Below the pieces are notes generated by a model, which searched no databases, was not told the origin of the DNA, and saw nothing but the letters and a program-made list of their open reading frames with translations. The translations under genes were made by a program, and so were the position numbers. A stretch of DNA of 64,000 nt from Pseudomonas poae. GTDB taxonomy: Bacteria; Pseudomonadota; Gammaproteobacteria; Pseudomonadales; Pseudomonadaceae. Within the stretch, counting starts at the first letter, position 1; each line of letters opens with the position of its first letter. Positions 29,122 through 38,647 of the stretch are shown here, piece after piece. The stretch lies in NCBI RefSeq assembly GCF_001439785.1, contig NZ_JYLI01000026.1, positions 1 to 64,000 on the forward strand. The letters are read 5' to 3'.

Positions 29122-29412
29122 TTAACGGTCGTCTTCATGGATCGACGAAGGGTGCCGGCACAAGGCATTCACTTCGATCGACATATAGGGATAGAGCGGC
29201 AGTTGCATCAGCAGGTCGTGCAGGTCTTGCACGCTGTCGACATCGAACACGCTGTAGTTGGCGTAATGCCCGGCGATACGCCACAGGTGGCGCCATTTGC
29301 CCTCCTGTTGCAGACGCTGCGCCAGCGCTTTCTCATCGGCCTTGAGACTGGCCGCGCGCTCGGGGTCCATGTCCAGGGGCAGGTTCACGGTCATTTTCAC
29401 ATGGAACAACAT
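29122..29412 (-). CDS. catC: Muconolactone delta-isomerase
   Basis: 96 aa, the full family length. It begins MLFHVKMTVNLPLDMDPE and contains GKWRHLWRIAGHYANYSVFDV and LPLYPYMSIEV. It converts muconolactone to the beta-ketoadipate enol-lactone in the cytoplasm as a decamer. It lies 12 bp after catB and 41 bp before catA. The next enzyme, enol-lactonase, is not in this window. Confidence 0.97.
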   Translation of the reverse strand: MLFHVKMTVNLPLDMDPERAASLKADEKALAQRLQQEGKWRHLWRIAGHYANYSVFDVDSVQDLHDLLMQLPLYPYMSIEVNALCRHPSSIHEDDR

Positions 29413-29424
29413 GGCAGGCGCCTC

Positions 29425-30552
29425 TTAGTGTTTGTCACGACGGAAGAACGCCAGGCGCTCCTCATCAATGGCCAGGCCCAGGCCCGGTGCAGTGGAGACA
29501 TGCAGGTGGAAATCACGGTACACCAGCGGCTCCGTGAGGATGTCCTCGGTCAGCAGCAGCGGGCCGAACAGCTCGGTGTCCCACGCCAGCTTGTTCAGCG
29601 TGAGGAAGGCATGCGCCGAAGCCAGGGTGCCGATACCGCCCTCGAGCATGGTGCCGCCGTACAGGGCGATACCCGCCGCCTCTGCGATCGCCGCCGTGCG
29701 CAACACCGCACGGGGGCCGCCGTTCTTGGCGATCTTGAGGGCGAACACCGACGCCGCGCCTTCGCGGGCCAGGTTAAAGGCATCCTCGACACATTCAATG
29801 GACTCATCCGCCATGATCGGCACCGGGCTCGACAGGTTGAGCCGCGCCATACCGCCACGGTTATAGCGTGAAATCGGTTGCTCGATCAGGTCGATACCGT
29901 TGTCGCCCAGCACTTTGCACGCGCGCAATGCCACCGCTTCGTCCCACGCCTGATTAACGTCCACGCGCACACTGGCGCGGTCGCCCAGGGCCTTTTTGAT
30001 TGCGACCACATGGGCCAGGTCGTGGTCGACTTCACCGGCGCCGATCTTCAATTTGAAAATGCGGTGGCGGCGCAGGTCGAGCATCTTCTCGGCCTCGGCA
30101 ATGTCCTTTTCAGTGTTGCCGCTGGCCAGGGTCCAGGCCACCGGCAACGCATCGCGCACGCGGCCGCCGAGCAGTTCGCTGACCGGCAGGTTCAAGCGTT
30201 TGCCCAGCGCATCGAGCAAGGCGCTTTCGACGCCGGACTTGGCAAAGGTGTTGCCGCGAATGCTGCGCTCCAGGCGCAACATGGCCGCATTGATATTGCT
30301 GGCGTCCTGGCCGATCAGCAGCGGCGCAAAATGGCGATCGATGTTGACCTTGATGCTGTCGGGGCTTTCATTGCCGTAGCTCAGGCCGCCAATGGTGGTG
30401 GATTCGCCGATGCCCTCGATGCCATCGGCACAGCGCACGCGGATGATCACCAGGGTCTGGTTCTGCATCGTGTGCATCGCCAGCTTGTGCGGGCGAATGG
30501 TGGGAAGGTCGACGATGATCGTCTCGATCGACTCGATGGCGCAATTCGGCAT
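29425..30552 (-). CDS. catB: Muconate cycloisomerase
   Basis: 375 aa enolase-superfamily enzyme turning cis,cis-muconate into muconolactone. It has the capping domain first, then the barrel with the KLKIGAG catalytic Lys pair. Metal ligands are at the Asp in RVDVNQAWD, the Glu in IEQP and the Asp in MADESIE, and the second Lys is in FALKIAKNGG. The frame stays open to 31533 on this strand, but that part overlaps catR; ATG 30552 (PNCAIESIETIIVDLPTIRPH) is the family start. It is the first gene of catBCA. Confidence 0.96.
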   Translation of the reverse strand: MPNCAIESIETIIVDLPTIRPHKLAMHTMQNQTLVIIRVRCADGIEGIGESTTIGGLSYGNESPDSIKVNIDRHFAPLLIGQDASNINAAMLRLERSIRGNTFAKSGVESALLDALGKRLNLPVSELLGGRVRDALPVAWTLASGNTEKDIAEAEKMLDLRRHRIFKLKIGAGEVDHDLAHVVAIKKALGDRASVRVDVNQAWDEAVALRACKVLGDNGIDLIEQPISRYNRGGMARLNLSSPVPIMADESIECVEDAFNLAREGAASVFALKIAKNGGPRAVLRTAAIAEAAGIALYGGTMLEGGIGTLASAHAFLTLNKLAWDTELFGPLLLTEDILTEPLVYRDFHLHVSTAPGLGLAIDEERLAFFRRDKH

Positions 30553-30666
30553 GACTATACCCGTTGGGTTCTGTTTAGATTTAAGCCGATTCTGTTCCCT
30601 ATTTTCTAAGGCATCCAATATAGAATGGGTCTCGAACAATACTCTTTGGGTATGAAAGGAGTGATC
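30553..30666. promoter_or_regulatory. catB-catR divergent control region
   Basis: 114 bp between divergent catB and catR, the expected site of CatR binding. An inverted pair TTCTA (30604-30608) / TAGAA (30621-30625), with LysR-type T-N11-A character inside, is a candidate for the binding site. No exact match to a published site was checked. Confidence 0.45.
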
Positions 30667-31542
30667 ATGGAACTGCGTCACTTGCGCTATTTCCAGGTGC
30701 TGGGGGCAACCCTGAACTTCACCCGCGCCGCCGAACGCCTGCACATCGCCCAGCCGCCCTTGAGCCGGCAGATCCAGCAATTGGAGGACGAACTGGGGGT
30801 GATTCTGCTCGAACGCGGCCGGCCGCTGCGGCTGACCGAGGCCGGGCGGTTTTTCTATGAGCACGCCAATGTGCTGCTGGAACAACTGAACAAGGTATGC
30901 GACAACACGCGGCGCATCGGCCAGGGTGAGAAGACCTGGCTGGGTATTGGCTTTGCGCCTTCGACGCTGTACGGCGTGTTGCCGGAGCTGATTCGGCGGT
31001 TGCGTACCCATGAAGCGCTGGAGCTGGAGCTGGGGCTGTCGGAGATGACCACCTTGCAACAGGTCGAAGCGCTCAAGGCCGGACGGATCGATGTGGGGTT
31101 CGGGCGAATCCGCATTGACGACCCGGCTATCGTCCAGCGCGTACTGGTGGAAGATCGATTGGTCGCCGTATTGCCCGCCGGCCACCCGTTGCTGGCCGCA
31201 CCCGCCACCCTCGCCCAATTGGCCGCAGAGCCTTTTGTGCTGTACCCCGGCAACCCGCGTCCCAGTTATGCCGACCATGTGATCGCGCTGTTCGACGCCC
31301 ATGGCCTGAGCCTCAAGGTGGTGCAATGGACCAACGAATTGCAGACCGCCATTGGCCTGGTCGGCGCCGGCATGGGCGTGACGTTGGTACCGGCCTCGGT
31401 GCAAGTGTTGCACCGGGCGGATATCGGCTATACACCAATTGTTGAAGCCACCGCGACTTCGCCGATTATTCTGAGCCATAGAGCCCATGATAAATCGCCC
31501 GGGCTCAGTCATTGTTTGCAGTTGGTGGAGCAATTGATCTGA
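30667..31542 (+). CDS. catR: LysR-type activator of the cat operon
   Basis: About 291 aa. The N-terminal HTH is MELRHLRYFQVLGATLNFTRAAERLHIAQPPLSRQIQQLEDELG, typical of the CatR/BenM group. The C-terminal periplasmic-binding-like domain has the GFGRIRIDDP and ELQTAIGLVGAGMGVTLVPAS segments that bind muconate. It is divergent from catB across 114 bp. AAGGAG lies 6 bases before ATG 30667; the longer frame from 30625 has no such site. Known CatR activates catBC(A) when muconate accumulates. Confidence 0.93.
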   Translation: MELRHLRYFQVLGATLNFTRAAERLHIAQPPLSRQIQQLEDELGVILLERGRPLRLTEAGRFFYEHANVLLEQLNKVCDNTRRIGQGEKTWLGIGFAPSTLYGVLPELIRRLRTHEALELELGLSEMTTLQQVEALKAGRIDVGFGRIRIDDPAIVQRVLVEDRLVAVLPAGHPLLAAPATLAQLAAEPFVLYPGNPRPSYADHVIALFDAHGLSLKVVQWTNELQTAIGLVGAGMGVTLVPASVQVLHRADIGYTPIVEATATSPIILSHRAHDKSPGLSHCLQLVEQLI

Positions 31543-31590
31543 ATGCCGTCAGCCGAGGTGCGGTTCGCGATCGGTTATCCGGAGCGGGGA

Positions 31591-33735
31591 TCAAACTCGG
31601 AACTGCTGCATCAGCTCACCTTGATAATTGGCCAACTGATTGAGCTGATCGCTCACCTGAGCTGACTGTTTGGCCTGACCGGAGAGTGATTCGGTCACAT
31701 CGCGGATTGCATCGACATTGCGATTGATCTCTTCGGCAACGCTGCTTTGTTGCTCCGCTGCGCTCGCTATCTGCAGGTTCATTTCGCTGATCACGTTGAC
31801 TGCCGCGCCGATCTGCTCAAGTGCGAGCACGGCTTGCTGCACCTGGACCACATTGCTCTGAGCCAATCGGTGGCTGCTGTGCATGGCCTGGCTCACATCG
31901 CGGGTGCCGGACTGCAGGTTTTCGATAACCTGGCGAATTTCCTCCACCGAATCCTGAGTACGTTGCGCCAGATTACGCACCTCGTCAGCCACCACGGCAA
32001 AGCCTCGCCCGGTCTCCCCGGCACGTGCCGCTTCGATGGCGGCGTTGAGGGCCAATAGATTGGTCTGCACGGCGATAGCGCAAATGACTTCCAACACCGA
32101 GCCGATCTGCTCGCTACTGTCAGCCAATCCCTGCAACTTATGCATGGCATGGCTCAAATCATGGGCGAGTTCGTCGGTGGCAGACGTCGTCCGGGCAATA
32201 ACATTCAGCCCGTCCTGACTGGCCTGGTCGGCATTAACAGCCGCTTGGGCGGCCTGTGCAGCACTCTGAGCGCAGGCATTGGCCGCAGTGGACATTTCAT
32301 GCAGGGCCGCGGCGACTTGGTCGATCTCCTGGAATTGCTGCTGCATGCCCTCGCTGGTGCTACGGGCGATCTGCGCGGACAGGTCCGCCGTCTGGCGGGC
32401 GTCGTGTACCGAGCCCTGCACCTGGGCGATTACCGGCTGCAACTTGTCGAGGAAGCGATTGAACGCCTGTGCCAGCCGACCCAGTTCATCGCGGCGCGGA
32501 TAATCCAGCCGACGTGTCAGGTCACCGTCGCCCTGGGCTATATCTTCGAGCATCACTGCCAATTCGAGCAGTGGGCGCGTGACCCCTCGTGCGCTCAGCC
32601 AGATCAATAAGACCCCGAGGATAGCGGCCAGTGTGCCGAGTCCGAATTCCAGTCCCGAGCTACTCAGGCGAGCAGCATCGAGAGTGTCTTGCATCGCGGC
32701 GACCGGCGCCAGCAGCACCTCTTGCGGCACGCTCAGCAACACACCCCACGACCGGCTGCCGAATGCCGGCTCCAGCGGCTCCAGCACCGTAATGCGTTGG
32801 TTATCCAGCACGGTAAGCGGCTTGGCTTGACTCAACGCCGCCAGGATATTGCGCGCATCATCAGGGAGCATATCCTGAAGTTGCTTGCCGAGCCTTGCCG
32901 GGTTGGCGCTATTGCTGGCGATCAAACCAGTGGGGCTCAAGATGCTGATTTCTCCCTTGCCCGCGTAGAGAGTACGGCTGTCGTCCAGCGTGTTTTGCTG
33001 GAAGCTCTCCAGACTGATATCCAGGCCCAGCACAGCGATGGTCTTGCCATTTTCAATGATTGGAAAGGTGATGCCGGTGACTAACAGGCGCTTGCCAGAC
33101 GCATCGTCGGAATAGGGATCGACGACACAGGGCTGTCCGCTATTGCGCGAGCACGTATAGAAGGTATTGAACGGTTTACCGCTGGGCCCGGGAGAAGTGT
33201 CAGCGAGTATTTTTTCCTCGCCCAGCACCGGAAACGGTTTTGCGTTTTTATCGCGTACCCAATATTGAGCAAATCGACCTTTTTCATTGCTGCCCAGTTG
33301 CGTTTGGCCAATAAAGTCGGCATCGCGGCCGTCCAGCGTTTCGGGCTCAAAAATGACAAAAAGGCCGAGCAACTCAGGCCGCTTTTCCAGCGAGCTGCGG
33401 ATTACCGCCGTGAGTTCGCCGCGTAACGCCTGCGGCGTAATTTCGCCACGCGACGCCCGATCACGCAGGTCCAGCAAAAACCGCGCAACGCCCTCTCCAT
33501 ATTCATGGGTGCGCATAAAAGCTCTTTGAACCTTGAGCGCCTGCACCCGGCCCTGCGCTTGAAGATTCTGTTGCGCCGCGTCCGCCAGCATTTGACTGCT
33601 GGAGGCCTTGATTTGCGCAGAGGTGATATTGCTCTGATAGAGAGAAAGGCCCACCAGCAGGATGACCACCAATATCAGGCAGAGACTCGCGAGCAGAGTG
33701 GTTTTGCTCTGTATGGTCAAAGTAACAGTACCCAT
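31591..33735 (-). CDS. Methyl-accepting chemotaxis protein, dCache sensor
   Basis: About 714 aa. A membrane helix lies near 10-33, a periplasmic dCache domain with FVIFEPETLDGRDADFIG and FNTFYTC follows, and a second helix lies near 372-392. HAMP (GVTRPLLELAVML) and the signalling tip with QTNLLALNAAIEAARAGE come next, with a QFRV C-terminus. It is a paralogue of the receptor at 25.8 kb. It lies 62 bp after the porin gene in the same direction and is probably co-transcribed, linking uptake of an aromatic or amine compound to chemotaxis. ATG 33735 with AAGG upstream is preferred to the TTG at 33801, which overlaps the porin end. Confidence 0.9.
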   Translation of the reverse strand: MGTVTLTIQSKTTLLASLCLILVVILLVGLSLYQSNITSAQIKASSSQMLADAAQQNLQAQGRVQALKVQRAFMRTHEYGEGVARFLLDLRDRASRGEITPQALRGELTAVIRSSLEKRPELLGLFVIFEPETLDGRDADFIGQTQLGSNEKGRFAQYWVRDKNAKPFPVLGEEKILADTSPGPSGKPFNTFYTCSRNSGQPCVVDPYSDDASGKRLLVTGITFPIIENGKTIAVLGLDISLESFQQNTLDDSRTLYAGKGEISILSPTGLIASNSANPARLGKQLQDMLPDDARNILAALSQAKPLTVLDNQRITVLEPLEPAFGSRSWGVLLSVPQEVLLAPVAAMQDTLDAARLSSSGLEFGLGTLAAILGVLLIWLSARGVTRPLLELAVMLEDIAQGDGDLTRRLDYPRRDELGRLAQAFNRFLDKLQPVIAQVQGSVHDARQTADLSAQIARSTSEGMQQQFQEIDQVAAALHEMSTAANACAQSAAQAAQAAVNADQASQDGLNVIARTTSATDELAHDLSHAMHKLQGLADSSEQIGSVLEVICAIAVQTNLLALNAAIEAARAGETGRGFAVVADEVRNLAQRTQDSVEEIRQVIENLQSGTRDVSQAMHSSHRLAQSNVVQVQQAVLALEQIGAAVNVISEMNLQIASAAEQQSSVAEEINRNVDAIRDVTESLSGQAKQSAQVSDQLNQLANYQGELMQQFRV

Positions 33736-33797
33736 GGGTTCAACCTTGTCTGAGTGGACAGGAACGAAAACGGGTGGCACATGCCACCCGCCCACGG

Positions 33798-35123
33798 TCA
33801 AAACGTCGTAGCGAACACCAACTGGGTATAGACGTTTTTGTCGTTGTTACCCAACTGTGCCCCACCCTGCGCGGCGCTCTTGTCCGGCTGGTAGATGCCC
33901 ACCAACGGCATCACGGTCACGTGCTCATTGAAGTGCCATTCGGCATACAGGTCGACTTCATGACCATCGGTGTTACCCAATTTTCGGTCGATCGTGTCGT
34001 AGTTGAAGTACAGCGCGCCAAGGGTCAGGTTCTCCAACGGCGAGGCCTTCAGCGTGACGTTCTGGATACGTGAATTACCGTTGAAGGGGCCGGCATAGTT
34101 ACCGGCCACCTCACCCTGGAACCAGGTGCCGTAGCCACGGCTCATGCCGTAAAACAATGTGTCGTAGCGTTCGGAAAAGCGGCTGTAGCGGTAACTCGCG
34201 CTCGGCTTCCACATCGCATCGGCGAAGGTCCATCCGGCTTCCAGGTACCAGGCGTCTTCATTCGCCGCATTGGGCTTGTTCTGCCTGGCGTATTCACCCG
34301 ACAAAAACAGGTTTTTCACGCCCGCATTGCCCGCTGCGCGCAGGCTATAGGTCTTCATGCCGTCACGCTCGAGCTGCAGCGGCGAGGCGTACGGTTCGCG
34401 GATGTCGGTGGTGTTGATGTACGTCAGCCCGACGGTCCCCGCCTCTGCCACATGTTCCAGCGTACCGACGTACATCTCGGTATTGGCCTGGGCACGGTTA
34501 TCGGATTTGAGCCACATCAGGTCCCCACGCCAGCCTTCCTTGCCGCCGATTCGTAGCACGGCGGTTTTGTCAAAAGCCTTGCGCGCCGCCAGGTAGTAAG
34601 CGCCGCCACGGTTGAATTGGCCATCGGCGTTGCCGCGCCCCAAATTGAGAGCGTCGCCCTGAATCAGGAAGCCGTCGCCCACTACAATATTCTGTCGACC
34701 GAATGACAGGTCGATGCCGTCCTGGCCAAGAGCTTCGAACAGGTTGCCCGAACGCCACCCCAGATAGGCATCCTCGATTTTGGTCGTGCGTTCAGAGCCA
34801 TCGGTGAAACCGGCCGCGTCGCCATCGCCCCAAGTTCCTGAACTGAGCAGTGAGAAGGCGCCATAGGCCGTCCCGGCGCCGCCCAGCCCCTGATCGCCGC
34901 TCACGCCATACTTGATGTAACCCTCCCGCCATGAGGACGACCCCGGCTGCAATCGGCCGGAAGGCGCGTAATTTTGCTGACTGTGAAAAGCGCCAAACAC
35001 CGCCTCCAGGTTGGCATTCAGGTGAGTGTCGCCTTGGGCATACAACTCGTAGGCACCCGCGTGAGTTGCAGTGCCGACAAGTGCTGCGAGTGTGCAAAAG
35101 CGGAGCATGGGATGTTGGCGCAT
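33798..35123 (-). CDS. Outer-membrane beta-barrel porin (alginate-export-like family)
   Basis: 441 aa with a Sec signal peptide (MRQHPMLRFCTLAALVGTATHAGA, cleaved near 24). The mature part is rich in alternating aromatic/polar strands and ends in Phe (VFATTF), as outer-membrane barrels do. It lacks OprD signature segments. Features such as SSWREGYIKYGVSGDQGLGGAG, FGRQNIVVGDGFLIQGD and ASYRYSRF suit an 18-strand substrate channel of the alginate-export-like group. It probably carries an aromatic or organic acid across the outer membrane. It is followed by the chemoreceptor. Substrate unknown. Confidence 0.8.
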   Translation of the reverse strand: MRQHPMLRFCTLAALVGTATHAGAYELYAQGDTHLNANLEAVFGAFHSQQNYAPSGRLQPGSSSWREGYIKYGVSGDQGLGGAGTAYGAFSLLSSGTWGDGDAAGFTDGSERTTKIEDAYLGWRSGNLFEALGQDGIDLSFGRQNIVVGDGFLIQGDALNLGRGNADGQFNRGGAYYLAARKAFDKTAVLRIGGKEGWRGDLMWLKSDNRAQANTEMYVGTLEHVAEAGTVGLTYINTTDIREPYASPLQLERDGMKTYSLRAAGNAGVKNLFLSGEYARQNKPNAANEDAWYLEAGWTFADAMWKPSASYRYSRFSERYDTLFYGMSRGYGTWFQGEVAGNYAGPFNGNSRIQNVTLKASPLENLTLGALYFNYDTIDRKLGNTDGHEVDLYAEWHFNEHVTVMPLVGIYQPDKSAAQGGAQLGNNDKNVYTQLVFATTF

Positions 35124-35714
35124 GGATGCATTTCCAATTTATTATTAGAGAGGAGCGATACCTTGAACAGGTTGACAATCAACCCAAAATTAAATACCGC
35201 TCACAATGGTTTCGGCAGTTAATGCGAACAACTAATTATTATTAAACTTTATCGGCGGCATGCGCTGCGTCAACGCAGCAGACCACAGTAGTGCACGAAC
35301 AGACTATACAATCCAGCGATACTCATCTATCCGATTTATTGGTCAATTTCATCCTGTAAATCAGCGCCTGATAGTATGTTCATATAAACAAAAACCATGG
35401 CTTAAAGCACAAATTTTCGGATAAACAAACCAACTTACAGGACATCCGCCATTCACTCATTTAGTGTTTTTACTCATTAAAGAGCATCATGTGATCGCCA
35501 GCACCAACGTGGTGCAAATCCTATAATCCAATTATCCGTTACGGCCCTTCCCGCTTTATCTTCCGGGTAACACTTTGCTGACAGCCGTACAGGTTGCCAA
35601 AGCGTCAGCAAAGCCACTGCGCCAGCTATTCCGGCTTCGCGGGCGAACCAATCGGTGACAAGGTGCGATTTTTGCTAGTTAATCCTCACCCTCCCCTATG
35701 TGACCCCCTCAAAC
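35124..35714. other. Intergenic region between porin and LysR genes
   Basis: No gene is supported. It holds the divergent promoters of the porin and the LysR gene. A 16-base inverted repeat, GCTGCGT-CA-ACGCAGC, lies at 35264-35279 and may be an operator. The region 35160-35480 is AT-rich. Confidence 0.45.
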
Positions 35715-36608
35715 ATGGACACCAAGAAACTGCTGCTGGCCGTGAGGCTGGGCGAAACCCTTCATTTCGGGAAGGCCGCGGAAATTGAAAATATGGCGCA
35801 ATCCGGCCTCAGTGCGCAGATCGCCAAATTGGAAAGCGAGCTGGGTTTTCGCCTTTTCGTGCGTGCCAATCGCACAGTCGCACTGACGGAAGCAGGTGAA
35901 ATATTCATTAAAAAAGCGCGCGTGATTTTGGCCGACATGCACAACTCAATCGTCGAATGCAAAGCGCTTGCCGACAACAAACGCTCTGTGTTGAGGATAG
36001 GCATGTTCGGCGATCAGGCAGCGGAGTACACCCATCCTATGTTCGCCCTTTTTCAACGGCTGAACCCGGATATCCGACTGGTATTCATTGAGCTGCAAAT
36101 GACCAACCAGGTGCAATCCCTGGTGGGCGGCCTTGTCGATGTGGTGTTGATGCGCATCCCGACTCATGATGCGCGGCTGGAGTACGTTGAGCTGTTCAAG
36201 GAGCCTCGAGTCGCCGTCGTTCCCGCGACCCACGCGCTGGCATCGCTGGGTGCACTGACCGTAGCGGATTTGCTCGATAAACCCTTTGCCATTCCGGCCG
36301 AGGGGGCACCGTCCGACCTTATTTCGTACTGGAGTCTGGCAGACGTTAGAAATGAGCCAAGTAAAGTGGCCGCCATGGTAAAAACCATACCCGAGGTGAT
36401 ATCGGCAGTCGCTTACGGGGGCGCCTTCGATACCTTCCCATCGTCGTTAACCAAAGCCTATAACCATCCTGGCATTCGGTACATTCCCATTGACGACGCA
36501 TCACTCAGCGCAATGTCACTGGCCACCTTGCAGGGCAATCGAAGCCCCGGTGTCAGGGCGCTACGCTATTGTGCGGAGCAGACATTTGAAGTCAGTTTTT
36601 CACAGTAG
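35715..36608 (+). CDS. LysR-family transcriptional regulator
   Basis: About 297 aa. The N-terminal HTH reads TLHFGKAAEIENMAQSGLSAQIAKLESELGF; note MAQSGLS in the usual SQPALS position. The effector domain follows with LRIGMFGD, VDVVLMRIP and AVVPATHAL. ATG 35715 is taken; the frame opens 15 bp earlier. It lies about 480 bp upstream of the APC permease in the same direction, with palindromes between them, so it may control permease and aminotransferase genes. The inducer is unknown. Confidence 0.88.
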   Translation: MDTKKLLLAVRLGETLHFGKAAEIENMAQSGLSAQIAKLESELGFRLFVRANRTVALTEAGEIFIKKARVILADMHNSIVECKALADNKRSVLRIGMFGDQAAEYTHPMFALFQRLNPDIRLVFIELQMTNQVQSLVGGLVDVVLMRIPTHDARLEYVELFKEPRVAVVPATHALASLGALTVADLLDKPFAIPAEGAPSDLISYWSLADVRNEPSKVAAMVKTIPEVISAVAYGGAFDTFPSSLTKAYNHPGIRYIPIDDASLSAMSLATLQGNRSPGVRALRYCAEQTFEVSFSQ

Positions 36609-37090
36609 CCCCCCCTTGCGCGGTGACGCCAGCCTCACCCATCACAAAGCGTGATTGATCAATCATCTTTGGCGCATTGAATCCCCCCTCGGATGGTCAC
36701 ATTATCATGCTGCGGCCACACAAACATGCGCTGCGATAAGGTTTAAAAATTGCCTTTGCGTAAATGATAAAAATAATAGGTGTCGAAAATGAAAAAAATA
36801 AAAATCACCATGTTGTTGCCCGTTGACACATTACTCAACTGGGATGCCATTCAATGAATGACGCCCCAGCTTCCTCCTGAAAAATTGCGCCGAAATATAT
36901 AAAAAACAAGAATTTTGCCAATTTAAAAAATGCACCGGCTACTTTTGTTGTTTGCCCCTCAGGCAAAAACAGTTTATTGCCCGTGCACGACTCAATACTG
37001 CCGAATAAAAAAATCGTATTGCTGTAACAGGCCGCTCAACAAGTAGCCGGACCACAGCGATGCAGGATGGTATTCCGCGTGGAGGATGTT
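36609..37090. other. AT-rich leader region of the permease gene
   Basis: No gene is supported. A 22-codon frame from 36789 lacks support. The left part carries the palindromes listed separately. The right part is A-rich and ends with the GGAGG ribosome-binding site of the permease. The long leader may hold promoter and regulatory sequence. Confidence 0.45.
36641..36665. promoter_or_regulatory. Overlapping palindromes, candidate operator
   Basis: ATCAC-AAAG-CGTGAT at 36641-36654 overlaps the perfect 14-bp palindrome TGATTGATCAATCA at 36652-36665. They lie between the LysR gene and the permease. A regulator binding site is inferred from symmetry alone. Confidence 0.4.
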
Positions 37091-38506
37091 ATGCAAAACC
37101 GTGATCAAAAGAACAACCTGAAAACAAACTCGCTGGGCGTGTCTGACATTGTATTTTTTGTCGTCGCCGCCGCCGCGCCGCTGGGCGCCACACTTGGTGG
37201 TTCGCCGGCCGTTTTTGCCATAGGCGGGAGCAGCGCACCCGGTCTTTATCTGTGTGCGTCAGTGATCCTTATGCTATTCGCCATCGGGTTTGCCGCAATG
37301 AGCCGCTATGTTGTCAGTGCCGGCGGGTTTGCCGAGCTGGTTAAAGTGGGCATTGGCAGCACCGTGGGTCATGCCGCCTCGGGCATCGCCATTCTTGCGT
37401 ACATCTGCATGCTGGCAGGCATTTACGGCGCATTCTCCGCGTTTAACTCGGACCTGGTTAAAAATTATACGGGTGTTGAGTTCACCTGGCAGCTGAGCGC
37501 CTTATTGGCGATTGTCGTCGTCGGCCTATTTGGCTACATGGACGTGAACATATCCGCGAAGGTACTGGGGGTGTTAATGATCCTCGAAGTGCTGATTCTC
37601 GTCATATTCGATATTGCGGTACTGATTCAGGCAGACCCGGCGGCAATGAATGTTGCCAACTTCATTCCCAAAGACCTCAGCGCTCCAGGCCTTGGCGTCG
37701 CGATGATGTTTGCTTTCGCCTGTTTTGTGGGCTTCGAATCAACGACCATCTATGGCGAAGAAGCGAAAAACCCGCATACCACTATCCCGCTTGCCACCTA
37801 CATCGCAATCGCACTGATCGGCGTATTTTATACCCTCACCACGTGGTGCCTGGGCATCGCCTATTCGGGCAGCGATATACAAGCCGCGGCCACCGGCGAC
37901 GTGGTGAACTTCGTCTTCAACATGAACACCAAATTTGTCGGGCTCTGGTCGACCCAAATTATGCAGGTACTCGCCGTCACCAGCCTGTTTGCCGTGCTCT
38001 TGTCATTCCACAACGCGCTGTGCCGATACCTCTTCTCCCTTGCCCGTTCGAACTTTCTGTTTAACGCGTTGAGCCGTGTACACCCCAAGAACAGCAGTCC
38101 TTACGTCGCCAGTTTGACGCTCAGCGTGATTACTTTTTTAATATTGTCAGTCTTTATGCTTATCGGCGCTGACCCGATAGTCAATCTTTACATGTGGATG
38201 GTGGCTGTCGGCACGCTCGCCATACTTGTGCTGCAGTCAATGGGCGCGATCGCTGTGATTGCCTATTTTAAAAAGACCAAACAGGGTTTCTTGTGGCAAG
38301 GCCTTATCGCTCCGCTATTGGGTGGCGCAGGCTTGATCTTCGTAGTGATGCTAGCACTCACTAACTTCCATGAGTTAACCGGTTCAACCTCTGACTGGGT
38401 TGGATTTCTGCCTTGGCTGGTGCCCATTGCAGCTGCGGTAGGGATTATCAACGGCAAATGCAAATCCGCCAATTACACCGCGAATGAAAACCCGGCGTCG
38501 GCATGA
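37091..38506 (+). CDS. APC-superfamily amino acid/amine permease
   Basis: About 471 aa integral inner-membrane transporter with about 12 predicted helices. The first helix carries LGVSDIVFFVVAAAAPLGATLGGSP, the substrate-site region of APC proteins. Later GFESTTIYGEEAKNP near 220 marks the AAT/APC group. It is a proton- or ion-coupled importer of an amino acid or amine. ATG 37091 has GGAGG 5 bases upstream. It is followed after 141 bp by the aminotransferase, which probably acts on the imported compound. The context with anthranilate and aromatic dioxygenase genes suggests an aromatic amino-acid-like substrate. Confidence 0.9.
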   Translation: MQNRDQKNNLKTNSLGVSDIVFFVVAAAAPLGATLGGSPAVFAIGGSSAPGLYLCASVILMLFAIGFAAMSRYVVSAGGFAELVKVGIGSTVGHAASGIAILAYICMLAGIYGAFSAFNSDLVKNYTGVEFTWQLSALLAIVVVGLFGYMDVNISAKVLGVLMILEVLILVIFDIAVLIQADPAAMNVANFIPKDLSAPGLGVAMMFAFACFVGFESTTIYGEEAKNPHTTIPLATYIAIALIGVFYTLTTWCLGIAYSGSDIQAAATGDVVNFVFNMNTKFVGLWSTQIMQVLAVTSLFAVLLSFHNALCRYLFSLARSNFLFNALSRVHPKNSSPYVASLTLSVITFLILSVFMLIGADPIVNLYMWMVAVGTLAILVLQSMGAIAVIAYFKKTKQGFLWQGLIAPLLGGAGLIFVVMLALTNFHELTGSTSDWVGFLPWLVPIAAAVGIINGKCKSANYTANENPASA

Positions 38507-38647
38507 CGTTGAATAATTAAGCACCTGTTGCTTGTGCGGCGCATTCAGATAGCCAAATCCAGGGTGTGCACCGGGAGAGCACCTTGGTTCCTTCTTAGTT
38601 TAATACCTCAGACGACTTTTTTTAGCTCTCTTTACGTGGGAACAGCC

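Noticed and set aside
30553..31533. N-terminal extension of the catB frame across catR
   Set aside because: It overlaps divergent catR completely and catB family members begin at the internal ATG 30552.
35264..35279. Terminator after the porin promoter region
   Set aside because: The inverted repeat has no T run and no gene ends there, so at most a possible operator.
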